Shown piece by piece: positions 21,401-32,379 of a stretch of DNA of 64,000 nucleotides; position 1 is the stretch's first letter; the number at the start of each line of letters is the position of its first letter. Position numbers and translations under genes: made by a program. This stretch comes from Scleromitrula shiraiana (taxonomy: Eukaryota > Ascomycota > Leotiomycetes > Helotiales > Sclerotiniaceae): NCBI GenBank assembly GCA_028455995.1, contig JABELC010000005.1:3534001-3598000 (forward strand), read 5' to 3'. Below the pieces are notes generated by a model. It was not told the origin of the DNA and searched no databases. It was given only the letters and a program-made list of their open reading frames with translations.

Positions 21401-24209
21401 TCATCCATTACTTTCTCAAAATCTCCCATCAGTTCTCTGCAATTATCAGGACTGTATGCTCCAAAAGAATGTTCGACAGTCTTCATACGATGACCAGGGA
21501 TATACTCTTGAATCAAATCAATATTGCGCGTTTTAAGATTGTGTTTAACTTTGTGGTGTGACTCGATTTGAAGGAATCGCGAGAATTGCTCCTGACAACC
21601 ATCGACAAGGCAAATGAGGGAGCCATGAATGGATGCGATGTGACGTTTTAAATTTTCTCCAGCCCATTGCCGTTCGCTTTGTGGAATGTAAGAGCAATAG
21701 GGACAGGAATAGCTGGTTTCTGTTTTATCTTGAATTGATGGCAAATCAACATCGAGATTAGTGTCGGAGACACTAACCATCCATCGTTCCCACAATGGAC
21801 TCCAATATCGCTCGCTCACGTTGTGTTTATCCTCGTCGTAAACCTCCATTGAATTTTTTTCCCACTCCTTGCCCCACTTCTCTCGACTACGAACTAGTAG
21901 TAATTGCTGTTGACTACATGATATAGTCAGCTAAATGAAGTGCGAAATTGAGCAAAAAAATGTACTTACGAAAGAGAAGATGAGACCGTTTCATTCAAAT
22001 AACGACGGATTGGATCATGAATATATGAGCGTTTGATCTCAGGCGATGAGTGTTTCGAGTTATCGTCGGACATTAGTTCCAAATATTTAGATGAAGCCAT
22101 CACCTCAAGGTTGTGCTCCTGAGAATCAATACCAGCGACCAAGGATCCGGAAGCAGTCATAAGCTTTTTGTTATTCGGCTGCTCGGTATGGACATTCCCA
22201 AATCTATCCGAGACATCTAAGGAGACCACTTCATCAGGAGGTTCAGCACATCTCATACTGGAAAAAGCGTCTTTTTCTGGTTTTTGCTGGCGCTTAGCAT
22301 TAGCGTGTTCCTCCTTCAAATTTTCCATGAGTATTTCCCACTCGAGTACATTTAGTGGACGAGTGCGTTGAATCGCTGCTCTATACGAAGGCAAATGCGT
22401 CAAAATTTCCCCTCTCAATGGTGGATCAAACCCCATACAACGTGTCTCAATCTCGGCCCTCTTTCTTTTTTCCTCTGCTACTTCATATGCGGTGAGTTCC
22501 CTTCTCAACGGTGGATCAAGTTCCATGTAAGGTTTCTCAGTGTCAGACCTCTCCATTCCTTCCCTTGCCACTTCAGGTTTCTCGAGTTTTGAATTTATAT
22601 CATCGTTCCCATCGTGGTCAAGCTCAGAAAAAGACTCGCTCGGTCGACCTCCATTCCCCTCCATCTGAGCGAGGCCATCTTTGGCTATTGTAAGCTGCGC
22701 TTTTCCAGCATCTCGTACCTTTAGCTCTCGACGACTTTGCGGATATACACATCTAAAATTAAAAGCGAAACATCCCGAGCATGGATTGAGCCCATCGCAT
22801 TTGAAGTGTGATAATCGACACGAAACGCAGGATAGTGGTCTTGAAACCGGATTTCCATTTTTTCCAGATTCTGATTTTAGTTCCTGGTCACGAATTCCTA
22901 AATCTCGTGATACATGATGCTCTCGTTGAGTTCTTAGCCAATATGCCATTTCTGACAATGGAACATTCTCCATAGCTCTAGTAATTTTGACAAGTTGTGA
23001 GAGCTTGGTCGGAGATGTCGGATCGATACCCAAGCTTTTTTCAAATCTAAGATATCGATTATGACATTCCTCTGAAGATTTGGTACCAATTAATTCGGCT
23101 ACCACTGACCAGGAATCTAATCCAACTTGGTTGATCGTGCGTAACAACAAGGCGTCTTCAGATGAGCTCCATCGAGCACCGTCTTGCTTTTGAGAGGGTA
23201 GACTGAAACTAGGATCTGGAGCTCTGAATACCTTACCAAAATCACTAATGAATTCGCTGGTGAATTTACGACTTCCTGTGAGTGTATCTTTTGGCGGGAC
23301 TCCGGTAGGCGATTCGTCATAAGTTTTAATAACATTATCGTTATCCTTTTGCGAATTCGCTTCCGACAGTGCTGTGGACCGACGAAACATACTATTTGCC
23401 AGGTCAAGTTTACCTTGATCCTTGTACACATGACCAAGTCTGTTCGAAGTATTGAGAGTTGTCGGATGATTCATACCAAGGTTTGATTCAAATCCCGTTA
23501 ATGCTTGTCTATACATCTCCTCAGCCTTATCCAATTTACCTTGACGATAGTATATTCGGCCCAGAGAATTAATCACTCCAGTAATGAGGATTTGTGTTGG
23601 CCCACTGACACTTTGATATCCTTTCAATGCACGTAAATACATAGTCTCTGCTTCGACAAGTTTTCCCTGGTCAAAATACATTCGAGCCGTATTCTTCATT
23701 GTATCGATAGTAGAGATATCATGGAGCCCTAGATTTTGTGCTTGGGATTCAAGAGTTTGTAGGAGAGCTCTTTCAGTCTCAATCCATTGCAATTCTGAAT
23801 CAGTTCTTCTAGTGATTGATTCTATTTTCGCCTCGATTTCATCCTCACCGTCGGATAAGATTGAAGGTCGTTTACTTTCCGTGCCCAATAAAGTTGGAAA
23901 ATTTTCACTCCCCAAAGCAACTTTCGATGCTCTATAGTTTGGTTGATTTTGGTTTTCTTCTGCATCCTCGAAATCATTGGTGGGTGTTGTTTGCCTCGAC
24001 GGAGGGGGTTCAACTTTCCAATGAATATCAACTGGTCCATCATTCTGCTGGGGAATTCCACTGTTTGCAACTTTCACTTTAGACTGATTGGCGATCTCAA
24101 TCGATTTAATTGAGGTATCTGACGGATCAGAGATATCTCCACTCTCCGGGTCATATTTCGTAACATGTTCCAACGGCGGTAAAAGACTGGTAACTTTCTT
24201 CACACTCAT
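18479..24209 (-). CDS. Giant TPR-SANT-Zn2Cys6-C2H2 protein with membrane tail
   Basis: By my splicing three exons (24209-21970, 21886-19669, 19609-18479) form one reading of about 1862 residues. Visible in order: acidic low-complexity N-terminus; kinesin-light-chain-type TPRs at about 165-290 (for example YYRQGKLDKAEEMYRQAL); a SANT/Myb-like domain at about 343-390 (RWSSSEDALLLRTINQVG); a Gal4-type cluster C461-C464-C471-C477-C480-C487 with exact CX2CX6CX5CX2CX6C spacing; two C2H2-like fingers at about 808-862; a long acidic linker; IEWQCKCGQKLYDDFVELKP; and two hydrophobic helices close to the C-terminus (AIWGFSFVVFGLGSLLIGIL, AVAGYMVGLAAVTMGA). The 83-nt first intron is in phase, and joins RRYLNETVSSSLS to REKWGKEWEKNS. 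The second is 59 nt. The alternative is two adjacent genes, with starts at 24209 and 21849. The C-terminal module resembles one I recall from many fungal proteins of unknown function. Role unknown; DNA-binding-type domains on a membrane-tailed protein would be unusual. Confidence 0.65.
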
Positions 24210-25300
24210 AATAGCCGTCGCATCAATGGTAGAAAACGTGCAGATATAAAATCAATCGCAATTGAAGATAATAAAACGCTGTAAAAAGAGTAAAGCAATA
24301 GATAAAAGTGCGTGATCAACATCATCACGATCAATGTGGGGCCTAAACCTATGCAGTTGCGTGGATACAATATGGCCGAGTAGAGTGCCACAGTGTAGCC
24401 AAGACCCAAACACGCAACTCCCGAAGGATCTTACCAGAACAGCGCCTATGTCATGGATCAACTCGATCGTACCAATTAACTCAACCATGGTTTGGGGTTT
24501 GCCATGTCGGGAAAGCGGGTGAAACCCCCAGGGGTTTTATCTTCCAATCGAAGATACAACCCGAATGCACCGCCATACTTCGTTCGCATGGATCAGCAAG
24601 GCTGTGCTAATATCACGGAACCCAATCTTTCTCAAGCTTAAATCTTGATTAAAAGACATCCTGAACTTCTCGCCTAGCTAATTTTCAAATGCCAATGGTG
24701 CTACCTTACTGCTTATGAGTTTGGATGAAATATTGTAGTGTGGTATTGAGGTTGGCTGATGCAATAATTTTCGTGTTGCAGTGTACAGTACGATATGTTG
24801 TAGGGAACACTAGGAAAACCAGTAACGCATATTTTATATCTGTGTATGTTATTATCTCTGCTATTTGAACTGAGTTTGCAAAATGAATGAATACCAGTCA
24901 ATGGACTGAGAATTCAAGTCGCCGCGAATAACTAACTCAAAGACCAGTAGTGTCTTATTATAATAACAGGGTGATTCCAAGATCCAGAAAGAGATTAAAA
25001 CGTTAGTAAAAGAGACTAATAGTCACTTCCACCACTTTTTAGTACTTTCTCATAGAGCGATAAACGCGCCGTGTACCATATAAGTTCGGTATCTATATTC
25101 AATCCAAATCCTGCTCTGTACTGATCTTTTCATTTGTCTCATGATTATTAAACAACGCATTCCGGTATTGTTAGAAGATCGAGGGAGTGTTGAAACCCTG
25201 CTCTATTACCGCATAGGAATTATGCTCATCGGGAGATGACCAGTCGACATCGGGGACCCCATTCTTTTACCTCTGGTAGATAAATCGAATGCTCTTTGCT
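24210..25300. other. Upstream region of the giant gene
   Basis: No gene seen. It contains a GC-rich inverted repeat at 24522-24537 (AAACCCC, two bases, GGGGTTT) about 310 bp upstream of the giant gene start, and otherwise ordinary spacer. Confidence 0.4.
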
Positions 25301-25708
25301 TTAAAGCTTTGTATTATGATGGACTGCGTGTCTTGTTACATGAAGATCTATCACTTCAGAGCTGTTAACTACAGGACGGAGAGCTGTGATAGAGATCACA
25401 ACCAACCTCCAGAGTTGAATGGTAGACATTAAAGCCACAGTACTCCTGCAACTAACAAGAGTATAGTTAGGCGGATCAGATGACAGTAAGTAATTTACAA
25501 CTTACGCAAGACCGAGGAGGATTGTGCTATTATTCGAGACTTTTTGTGAAGACAATCTTCTAATCTGTGCGATGAAGTACATTTGCATCAAAAGGACGAC
25601 AAGCTCAGACAAAAAGCTCAGACGAAAAGGTAAAAGCTTCACTGGAGGTGAAAAGGACTGGATAGGTGATGTAGCGAGCCTTCGGTAGATCGAGATCTCG
25701 AAATGCAC
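25301..25708 (-). pseudogene. Possible membrane-protein gene fragment
   Basis: On the minus strand a frame reads SELVVLLMQMYFIAQIRRLS then SNNSTILLGLA up to a GTAAGT donor (exon edge 25506). A 60-nt intron ends TTGCAG, and the frame continues in phase (25445-25301) with STVALMSTIQLWRLVVISI and a hydrophilic tail to TAA at 25301-25303. Hydrophobic segments ending in an R-I-x-R-L-S turn resemble fungal seven-helix-like proteins of the DUF6534 kind, from memory only. No ATG opens the frame and the N-terminal helices are not found upstream, so it is probably a relic, or the end of a gene with several more exons. Confidence 0.3.
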
Positions 25709-26901
25709 TGAGAAGTATACAGCTGAATATTACATGTAATGATGAAAGGTCATAAGATGTGTTTCTTCATGTATGATTCGGGGATATGACACAGATGGCA
25801 ATTTACGGCAGCGAGCGATCAGAATGAGCCAATCGCCCCATCCCAAGGCAATCTTAGTGTATCAACGGGAAGAGGACCAGATTGAATTAGTTGATATTGT
25901 ACGACTCATGAACGCTGCTGTAACAACAGTATTCATGTGAGGCCCTTCATTGGCATCATTACTGAGACCTTTGGACGTGGTTGAGTATCATACGGGGCCA
26001 GTTTGTTCTGATAGGTCCATGGAAGCGAACATGGGTGGGCATTGCAATGTGCTTCAATCGAGATGGCCAAGAAATTGCTTTGGATTAGGGGAGGCGTCAA
26101 CATGGCCAATCTTGATGTGGAGAACGCCCAAACGATCCCAAGTATATTGGAGATAAGATTATGAATTAGAGCATACGACCCTATTCTCAAACGTCATGCA
26201 ACCGATCTTCAAGCATGAGTATTCTGTCGTTCAAGCAGGACTTTTCCTTTCTCGCACCGCAGTTCAACTCCGTGATAGAAGCATCACAGCAGCGTAGCAT
26301 CGTCTCCAATGACCTGTTGAATTAAACCTTGATTCACACACAATACGATTTTTCATGCAGCATGATTACATCTCTACGAGAGGCGCGATGGGGTGATACA
26401 GCGTCTCAGCTCTTTATTATCCGTAGATATCAGATTGATTCCCCGCCTAACAGCGTTATCAATCAGCTCGCCACAAAGCATATCGAGTTGGACAGAGCAG
26501 ATGGCATCTCCGCAATGAGCAACCTCGATATAGCATGTTTGCTTGTGTTCTTGTTCGTCGGTTCTATCAGAATTGCATTATTACAGCGGCATGAGATGCA
26601 ACTGGCCAAAAGCGGAAACCACTGCACTTACTATTAGAGAAACCACCAATAAGCACCTGTTCCGAAATCTTCAAACTCTGGAACATTATGTCCTATGATA
26701 TACATAACGCCTCAATTGAAAGTAGCTGAGAAAGAAACTCTACACCTTCATTATCTTTCTTTCAGAGGGCTATTTAGTGTTTAACTGCTCCAAACCTAAT
26801 TTACGCATGTATATCAATACTTCTTCCAGTATTTAAACTCATATTTATAACAGAGACCCATATCTTATCAAAAATACTCTCAATTCCAACTACAACACAA
26901 A
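25709..26901. other. Spacer, possible relic sequence
   Basis: Short frames on both strands (for example 25933-26190 minus, 26329-26637 plus) carry no recognisable motif. It could include the lost 5' part of the fragment at 25301-25708. Confidence 0.35.
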
Positions 26902-27575
26902 ATGAAGGCATACATGTATGACAACCAACCAGTAAGTTCCCCAAATCCCCATCTATCAAAGAACTCAAATCCAACAAAATATCAAGGGCGACTTCCGTCT
27001 TCCCCACGACTCAGGGAATGAGCTCTCAATCCCCGATCTCTCCGCACTAGGAATAATCTACCATACCATCCCCACCACTTCACCCTCCCAATCCATAGAA
27101 CTCGATCACTTCGCTGTCCCCCACAATTACTTGTGCCGCGATGAAATCGAGTTGAGTCCGGCTACTATCGGACCCAAATACGAGGAAAGAGCTCTCGCGT
27201 TTTTCACAGAACATATGCATGAAGACGAGGAGGCCCGATATGTTCTTAGTGGGAAGGGGTACTTTGATGTCCGTGATGCGAATGATCAGTGGGTTCGTAT
27301 TATGGTTGAGCCAGGGGATTTGATCGTTCTTCCGACTGGTATTTATCATCGCTTTGCAATGGATGAAAATAATGTATGCACTCTGTAACTACCGAGAGAT
27401 TCTTTAGTCTATCTTGAAGGCTGACGTTTTATATGAATATATTTAGTATATCAAAGCTATGCGTCTATACCAGCCTCAACCGAAGTTTACTCCTTTGATA
27501 CGAGGTCAGGAGACAGAGTCCAATGAAAGTCGTCAGGAATACGTTGATGCACGAAGTAAAGGCTTTATAGTTTAA
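26902..27575 (+). CDS. ADI1: Acireductone dioxygenase (methionine salvage)
   Basis: Three exons (26902-26931, 26987-27373, 27447-27575) give about 181 residues, the normal length for eukaryotic ARD. The cupin metal ligands are H86, H88 and E92 (TEHMHEDEEARY) and H131 (GIYHRF), all present. The conserved lines GKGYFDVRDANDQWVRI, VEPGDLIVLPTGIYHRFAMD and YIKAMRLYQP match the family. The enzyme oxidises 1,2-dihydroxy-5-(methylthio)pent-1-en-3-one to the 2-oxo acid of methionine plus formate (Fe form), recycling methylthioadenosine from polyamine synthesis. It acts in the cytosol and/or nucleus. The first exon is tiny (10 codons), and the intron interrupts YDNQP/GDFRLP, giving a reading that agrees with the family. 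The end, SKGFIV, is normal. The yeast/human gene name is used by homology. Confidence 0.95.
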
Positions 27576-27892
27576 ATGACTTGGAATCCAAATTGCGCCA
27601 ACAGATAGGAGGTGGGGGACAGCTCTATTTCATATGAAACAAAGATATGAATTTAAGTAATAGTAATTGAAATTGGCAGTTCTAAATAAAATACAAATAT
27701 CCAAATATTTTTGAATTAATACAATTATGAGGAATAATTTTTTCGAAGCAAATGACATCACCTCTATTCTCTTTCAATGTCCGGGTTTTCTTGAACCTTT
27801 GAATATCAATTCCCCAAGGGCAATTCCAACAAGAAACCTAATCAGAATCATAGCATGAATACCAATTACTTCCTATCTATCTATCTGCATCT
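27576..27892. other. Short spacer before GNAT-like gene
   Basis: AT-rich, no gene seen. It includes an ATG at 27855 in a different frame from the GNAT-like coding region. Confidence 0.4.
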
Positions 27893-29071
27893 TTGCGATA
27901 CTCAATATCTATACCACCTACTCGCGCAAATAACTACCCTACCCCCCTCGACATCGCATCCACCGCCTCTCAACTCTCCGCATCATTCCATAAAGAGTAT
28001 ACTAGATTTATCCTCGCTATTTCCCCAACCCCAAGCCTCAGGACTAAAGAAGAAAGCCAGGAAGAAGGAGGAAGAGTCAAAACAAAAACGAAAACAAAAA
28101 CAAAAATAAAGTTATCAGAAATCAAGGAGTCTGAGAATCCGAGAACGGAGGAAATAGGGGGACTGGAGGAGGAGGAGGAGGAGGAGGAGGAGGAGGAGGA
28201 GGAGGAGGAGGAGGAGGAGGTTATAGGATCACAGTCAGAATCAACCTGCGTTGTAGAAACCCCGAGTAAGATAATCGGGTTTGCACAATGGCTCATTTAC
28301 ACGCAATCTCACCACCCCAATGGTCATCCCACAACTCTCTCACCTCCTATCTCATCTCCTATCTCACCTCCTATCTCACCTCCTATCTCACCTCCTCCTC
28401 CTCCTCCTCCTTTTCCCTTCTCTGATTCTCCACCCTCACATTCTCTACCACCCTCTCACTCTCTACCAATCTCTACCCCTCTACAACCCACCAAAAACTC
28501 CCACTCCGAATCCAATTTTAGCTCCAACCACCCACCCAATACCCCTCTAATAAACAAATTCTTCCAAGGCCTGAAAGGCTGCGAGGACAGAGGTTATGGG
28601 GTTATGGGTGGGAGGCATTGTATTGATATGTGTATACTTCTTGTATACTTTATGATTATTATTTTTCCTTTCACCATTTTTCACTCCTTCCATCCCCAAT
28701 TCAATTCCATTTCATCCCCATCACTCCCCCCCTCGCTCCACCATCCCTCACCCTTCCTCCCTCCAAAAAAAAAACACCCGCCTCCCCCACTAACATCTAC
28801 AGTCCTCAACCTCCTCCTAATCCGCCCCCTCCACCAAAGAAAAGGAATCGGAACTCTTCTTTTGCAAGGTCTTCAGTACGCAGATGAACTAGGGTTACCT
28901 GTGTGGTTGGAAGCATCTGATCAAGGTAGAGGATTATGTACGAGATTTGGTTTTAGGGATATGAGGCATATTTGTATTGATATGAGTGAGTGGGGTGGAG
29001 AAGGGATTGGTACCCATGTATGTATGTTGAGGGAAGCTCGTTCGGGCAGTCGGTCACAATCGGTGTCTTAG
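27893..29071 (+). CDS. GNAT-like acetyltransferase with repeat expansions
   Basis: Two exons (27893-28631, 28803-29071) join GGRHCIDMFLNLLLIRPLHQ and on to RKGIGTLLLQGLQYADELGL, the motif A acetyl-CoA site (Q/R-x-x-G-x-G), then GRGLCTRFGF, the motif B end. This is a fungal GNAT. The N-terminal half is heavily expanded: a (GAG)n run at about 28164-28220 gives roughly 18 consecutive Glu, a Lys/Thr alternation precedes it, and Ser/Pro repeats follow it. The intron (171 nt, a multiple of three) is stop-free, so an unspliced message would also stay in frame. The start is unclear: the frame opens at 27854 after a TAG and contains no ATG before the expansions, so 27893 is only the first near-cognate codon (TTG). 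A missed upstream exon or an indel in the repeats is likely. Confidence 0.6.
   Translation: MRYSISIPPTRANNYPTPLDIASTASQLSASFHKEYTRFILAISPTPSLRTKEESQEEGGRVKTKTKTKTKIKLSEIKESENPRTEEIGGLEEEEEEEEEEEEEEEEEEVIGSQSESTCVVETPSKIIGFAQWLIYTQSHHPNGHPTTLSPPISSPISPPISPPISPPPPPPPFPFSDSPPSHSLPPSHSLPISTPLQPTKNSHSESNFSSNHPPNTPLINKFFQGLKGCEDRGYGVMGGRHCIDMCILLVYFMIIIFPFTIFHSFHPQFNSISSPSLPPSLHHPSPFLPPKKKHPPPPLTSTVLNLLLIRPLHQRKGIGTLLLQGLQYADELGLPVWLEASDQGRGLCTRFGFRDMRHICIDMSEWGGEGIGTHVCMLREARSGSRSQSVS
28164..28220 (+). repeat. GAG trinucleotide microsatellite (poly-Glu)
   Basis: About 19 near-perfect GAG/GGA units inside the acetyltransferase-like coding region, translated as a polyglutamate run. Length variation would not shift the frame. 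Confidence 0.9.
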
Positions 29072-29355
29072 AAACATTTGAAATGCGAGATAGAAATGTA
29101 AGTCTGTTCTTGTTGAACAATAAGTAGAGGTTCAGAATTTTGATTAATGTAGGTAAACTTGAAGCAAAGTCAATCAAGAAATAATGATACAAAGAAACTT
29201 CCGACACTGTAATTCTGTTTCAAAAAGACCATCCTCAACAATAATTAACGGCAATTGTAACAGAACACATCCGCAATCCACTCTAAGCATCCGCCATTAG
29301 CATCAGCACTTCAACCATTCCTTCATGATTGATCATCTCAGTTGTTAGTAACCAT
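29072..29355. other. Convergent 3' spacer
   Basis: Short spacer with both 3' ends of the flanking genes; no feature seen. Confidence 0.4.
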
Positions 29356-30527
29356 TTACTGAGGAAGTCTTTGGTAGCCGGTGCTCTTATCCTCGGATTG
29401 TTTCTTGGTGATGGACTCTCTAACACCGGTAAGAGCATAGACGAAAACAAAGACTATAAATGTCAGCAATGCTTCATGAATAAGGCAGAGAAAACTTACA
29501 GAGTTCACTAAGAACGACGAAACCAACAACTGATGACCAGTAATACTCCCAACCAACCTTCTCATGATCCAAGAAGTAGTAGGAATATTTGCTGGTAACG
29601 CAATGACCAATGCTTGCCCAGCCAACATATGCGAGGGCAAGAACACCCACGGCAGTTACATGATTGGTCCAAGGCTTTTTGATTGTTAGTAACTTTACAT
29701 GAAATGTGTAGACATGAATGAAAATGGCTTACATCAGGTCTCTTGATACTACTCAAGAAGAAGACTTCAAACAAAGCAATGGCCGAGTTAATAGCAAACC
29801 TAGCGAAGGTGGCATATGTTTGTAACCATCCGTGGTTATAAATTTCATCACCTGCAAGATTGTCAATGTTGTTAACGATGAACAAGTTGAGTATATGCTT
29901 ACTTAGAACTTGAGCTTCATTCTGGGGAATAAGAACTGCCCAGTGGATGAGAGTAACGACATGAGGGAAAACAATGACAGTAAAGTAGAAGACACTGAAA
30001 AAGAACTTGTTCTTTGAGTTTGAATTGTTTCGAGGTGGAGAGAGAAGTTTCTCAACGCGAGAAGTAACATTGTTGGAGCTGTTATCTTGATGGGGGTAGT
30101 AGAGATGCATGAATGTCCATACCTGTAACAAATAATATTAGCATTGGCAACACAAGAAGAAGAGTCGAATAATTAAGAGAAAATACTTACCGCGGTAACG
30201 ACGGCATAGAGTGTTTGCAATCCATAGACAATGTTTGCGAAATTGTAAATGATTTGCCAACCTTGCTCTTTAACCTTGATGTCATAGTGAAGAAGCGTGG
30301 CAGAAGAGAAAACAAGGTAAGCAGCGATGAGACCCCTTAGGAAAACAAGTGATTTCTGATTGATGCTGAGATGAGGAGAATGACAAACGCGAAGATAGAT
30401 AGGCTGTAGATGGTTAGTATAAATCGAAGGACATAACATATGAGATGAAGAGGAGAGGAGATGAATGATAACTTACATGATCTTCCTTTTTGCGGTCTTT
30501 TGGAAGGAGAGCGGTAGATGAAGACAT
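29356..30527 (-). CDS. Multi-pass membrane protein, FAR-17a/AIG1-like
   Basis: Six exons (30527-30477, 30403-30191, 30122-29903, 29851-29733, 29674-29500, 29453-29356) give about 291 residues, with all phases consistent. After a short hydrophilic N-terminus (MSSSTALLPKDRKKEDH) there are about six hydrophobic segments: FLRGLIAAYLVFSSATLLHY, NIVYGLQTLYAVVTAVWTFM, FFFSVFYFTVIVFPHVVTLI, FARFAINSAIALFEVFFLSS, TAVGVLALAYVGWASIGHCV and SSVVGFVVLSELFFVFVYAL. The arrangement, with HW and NS..FE polar residues inside helices, recalls the FAR-17a/AIG1 family (androgen-induced, lipid-ester hydrolases in animals), but identification is tentative. The C-terminal tail is basic and ends QRLPQ. Probably in the ER or plasma membrane. 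Divergent from Sec11 with 1.26 kb between starts. Confidence 0.8.
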
Positions 30528-31787
30528 CTTGAGAATGAAATGATCGGAACCAATAGAAAGAATTATACTAGGTGATAGAGAAGAGGAGAAAAGTGACCAA
30601 GATGAGATGCGAATGAACAATCAATCAAGACGTAGAAAGAAACACGAAATGTTGTGAGATTTTGTGTTGTGTATGAGTGTGAGAGGAAAAGAAGAAGACA
30701 GGAATGGGAATGAAAGAAGTAAATAGATGGGCTTATCGTTTGATGTGGTAGTATGGAAGGAACATACTACGTGGGATGTGTATTCTTTACTCTTTCCTCT
30801 CAACAAGAAGTCATTCCACTAGCAGCTCATGAGGAAAGCACGAAGCCGATGATGAAAGATTTTGAAAAATTGACATTACCTGCCGCCGACTGTAACTACC
30901 TACAAAGTAGATAATCAATCCATTGACTGATTAGTTGCGAGGAATGAATACCATGAAGGAAAGAATCAATCAAAGATACCACCAGTACTCATCTCAATAG
31001 ATGTCCTCTTCACAATGAACAATGCACTTGCCTGCCATTTCGTTTACATGGTAGAGGTATTCATGAGCATGGCATTCTCCCACATATGGATTTGAGTTAA
31101 TCATAGAGCGTATACCACATCTGTACATACTAGAATGCAGATGAGTAGCACGACAATAGATCGTTCCAGTCATGACAAGAAGATGCTCGACATTTGGATA
31201 GACTTTATTAGTAGTGAGTACATATTAATCAAATGTAGAACGATGACCTTGATCATCTATTTGGTTGTAAAGAAGTGAAGAAGTAATAATAATAAATAAT
31301 TCTGAGTACCATCATATATATTTCTAACTTCAGATGCTTATGTAAACACTTTGGAACATGCCATACAATCAATTCATAGGTAGTTGAGAGTAGAGAAGAG
31401 AGAGAAGAGAACCAACCACTTGATCATGAGGAAGTGAAATAATGAGAGAATGCATAAAGCACGGACCCCATATACACAAAGTAAGCATAATTTAAATCCT
31501 TACCTCAAAGAACTGGCCTCAATTATAAATCGAGAACCAAAGAAATCTGTCCCATACAACCTGGGCACTGAGCATTAAATACATAGCTCGTGTAGCTTGT
31601 TCGACGATCAATATCAGAGACTACCTCTTCTTCAATTCGTTGTGCGCGAATTTAGGAATCTCTACTTTCTAGAATCTAATCTATAACAAATTATCTATTT
31701 GGGCATCGAACTCCCTCCAGCTCTATACACCAAAACCCCTCCATCTACATCTCCATCTCCAGAAATTACCACCTCCCTCCCACAACC
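30528..31787. promoter_or_regulatory. Divergent intergenic promoter region
   Basis: 1.26 kb between the minus-strand membrane-protein start and the plus-strand Sec11 start, so it must hold both promoters. No specific binding site is identified. AT-rich with several CT-rich stretches, typical of fungal start regions, close to 31788. Confidence 0.45.
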
Positions 31788-32379
31788 ATGCTATCCGCCC
31801 TGAAAAATCCCCGCCAAGCAGCGGCACAAATCCTAAACTTCGCACTTATCCTCTCTACCGCCTTCATGATGTGGAAAGGTCTCTCCGTGGTATCCGACTC
31901 GCCCTCTCCAATCGTTGTCGTGCTATCCGGATCCATGGAGCCTGCTTTTCAACGGGGAGATTTGCTGTTTTTGTGGAATAGGAATCTTCTTGGGGAGACT
32001 CAAGTTGGGGAGATAGTGGTTTATAATGTTAAGGGGAAGGATATTCCGATTGTGCATCGGTTGGTTAGGAAGTTTGGGGCTGGGTGAGTTATTCTTTTGG
32101 GGAGGGGAGAGGAATGGAGATACATGGAGTTTCTGTACTGACTTTATTGGTGGTAGGGAAAAGGCAAAGTTATTGACAAAAGGAGACAACAATTCAGCGG
32201 ATGACACAGAACTATATGCGCGAGGACAAGATTATATCGAGAGAAAAGATATCATTGGGAGTGTAGTAGGCTACATACCATTTGTAGGATATGTAACTAT
32301 CCTACTAAGTGAACATCCATGGTTGAAGACGGTGATGCTTGGTATGATGGGATTAGTGGTAGTTTTACAGAGAGAATAA
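31788..32379 (+). CDS. SEC11: Signal peptidase complex catalytic subunit Sec11
   Basis: Two exons (31788-32083 and 32157-32379) give about 172 residues, the usual Sec11 length. An N-terminal membrane helix (about 14-35) is followed by the catalytic serine, S49, in VVVLSGSMEPAFQRGD, and the catalytic histidine, H90, in IPIVHRLVRK. The line LTKGDNNSADDTELYARGQD carries the Asp residues of the active site region. A hydrophobic C-terminal segment (TVMLGMMGLVVVL) is a second membrane-associated helix. Sec11 cleaves signal peptides from proteins entering the ER, in a complex with Spc1-3 (established). The intron interrupts KFGAG/EKAKL and has GTGAGT..GTAG ends. Confidence in identity is very high. 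Confidence 0.97.

Noticed and set aside
27855..28109. 84-codon plus-strand ORF starting at ATG 27855
   Set aside because: It is in a different frame from the acetyltransferase text; probably a shadow of it.
28630..28802. Reading the intron of the GNAT-like gene as coding
   Set aside because: GTATAC..CTACAG removal restores the conserved motif A line, so it is treated as an intron (kept as a finding).
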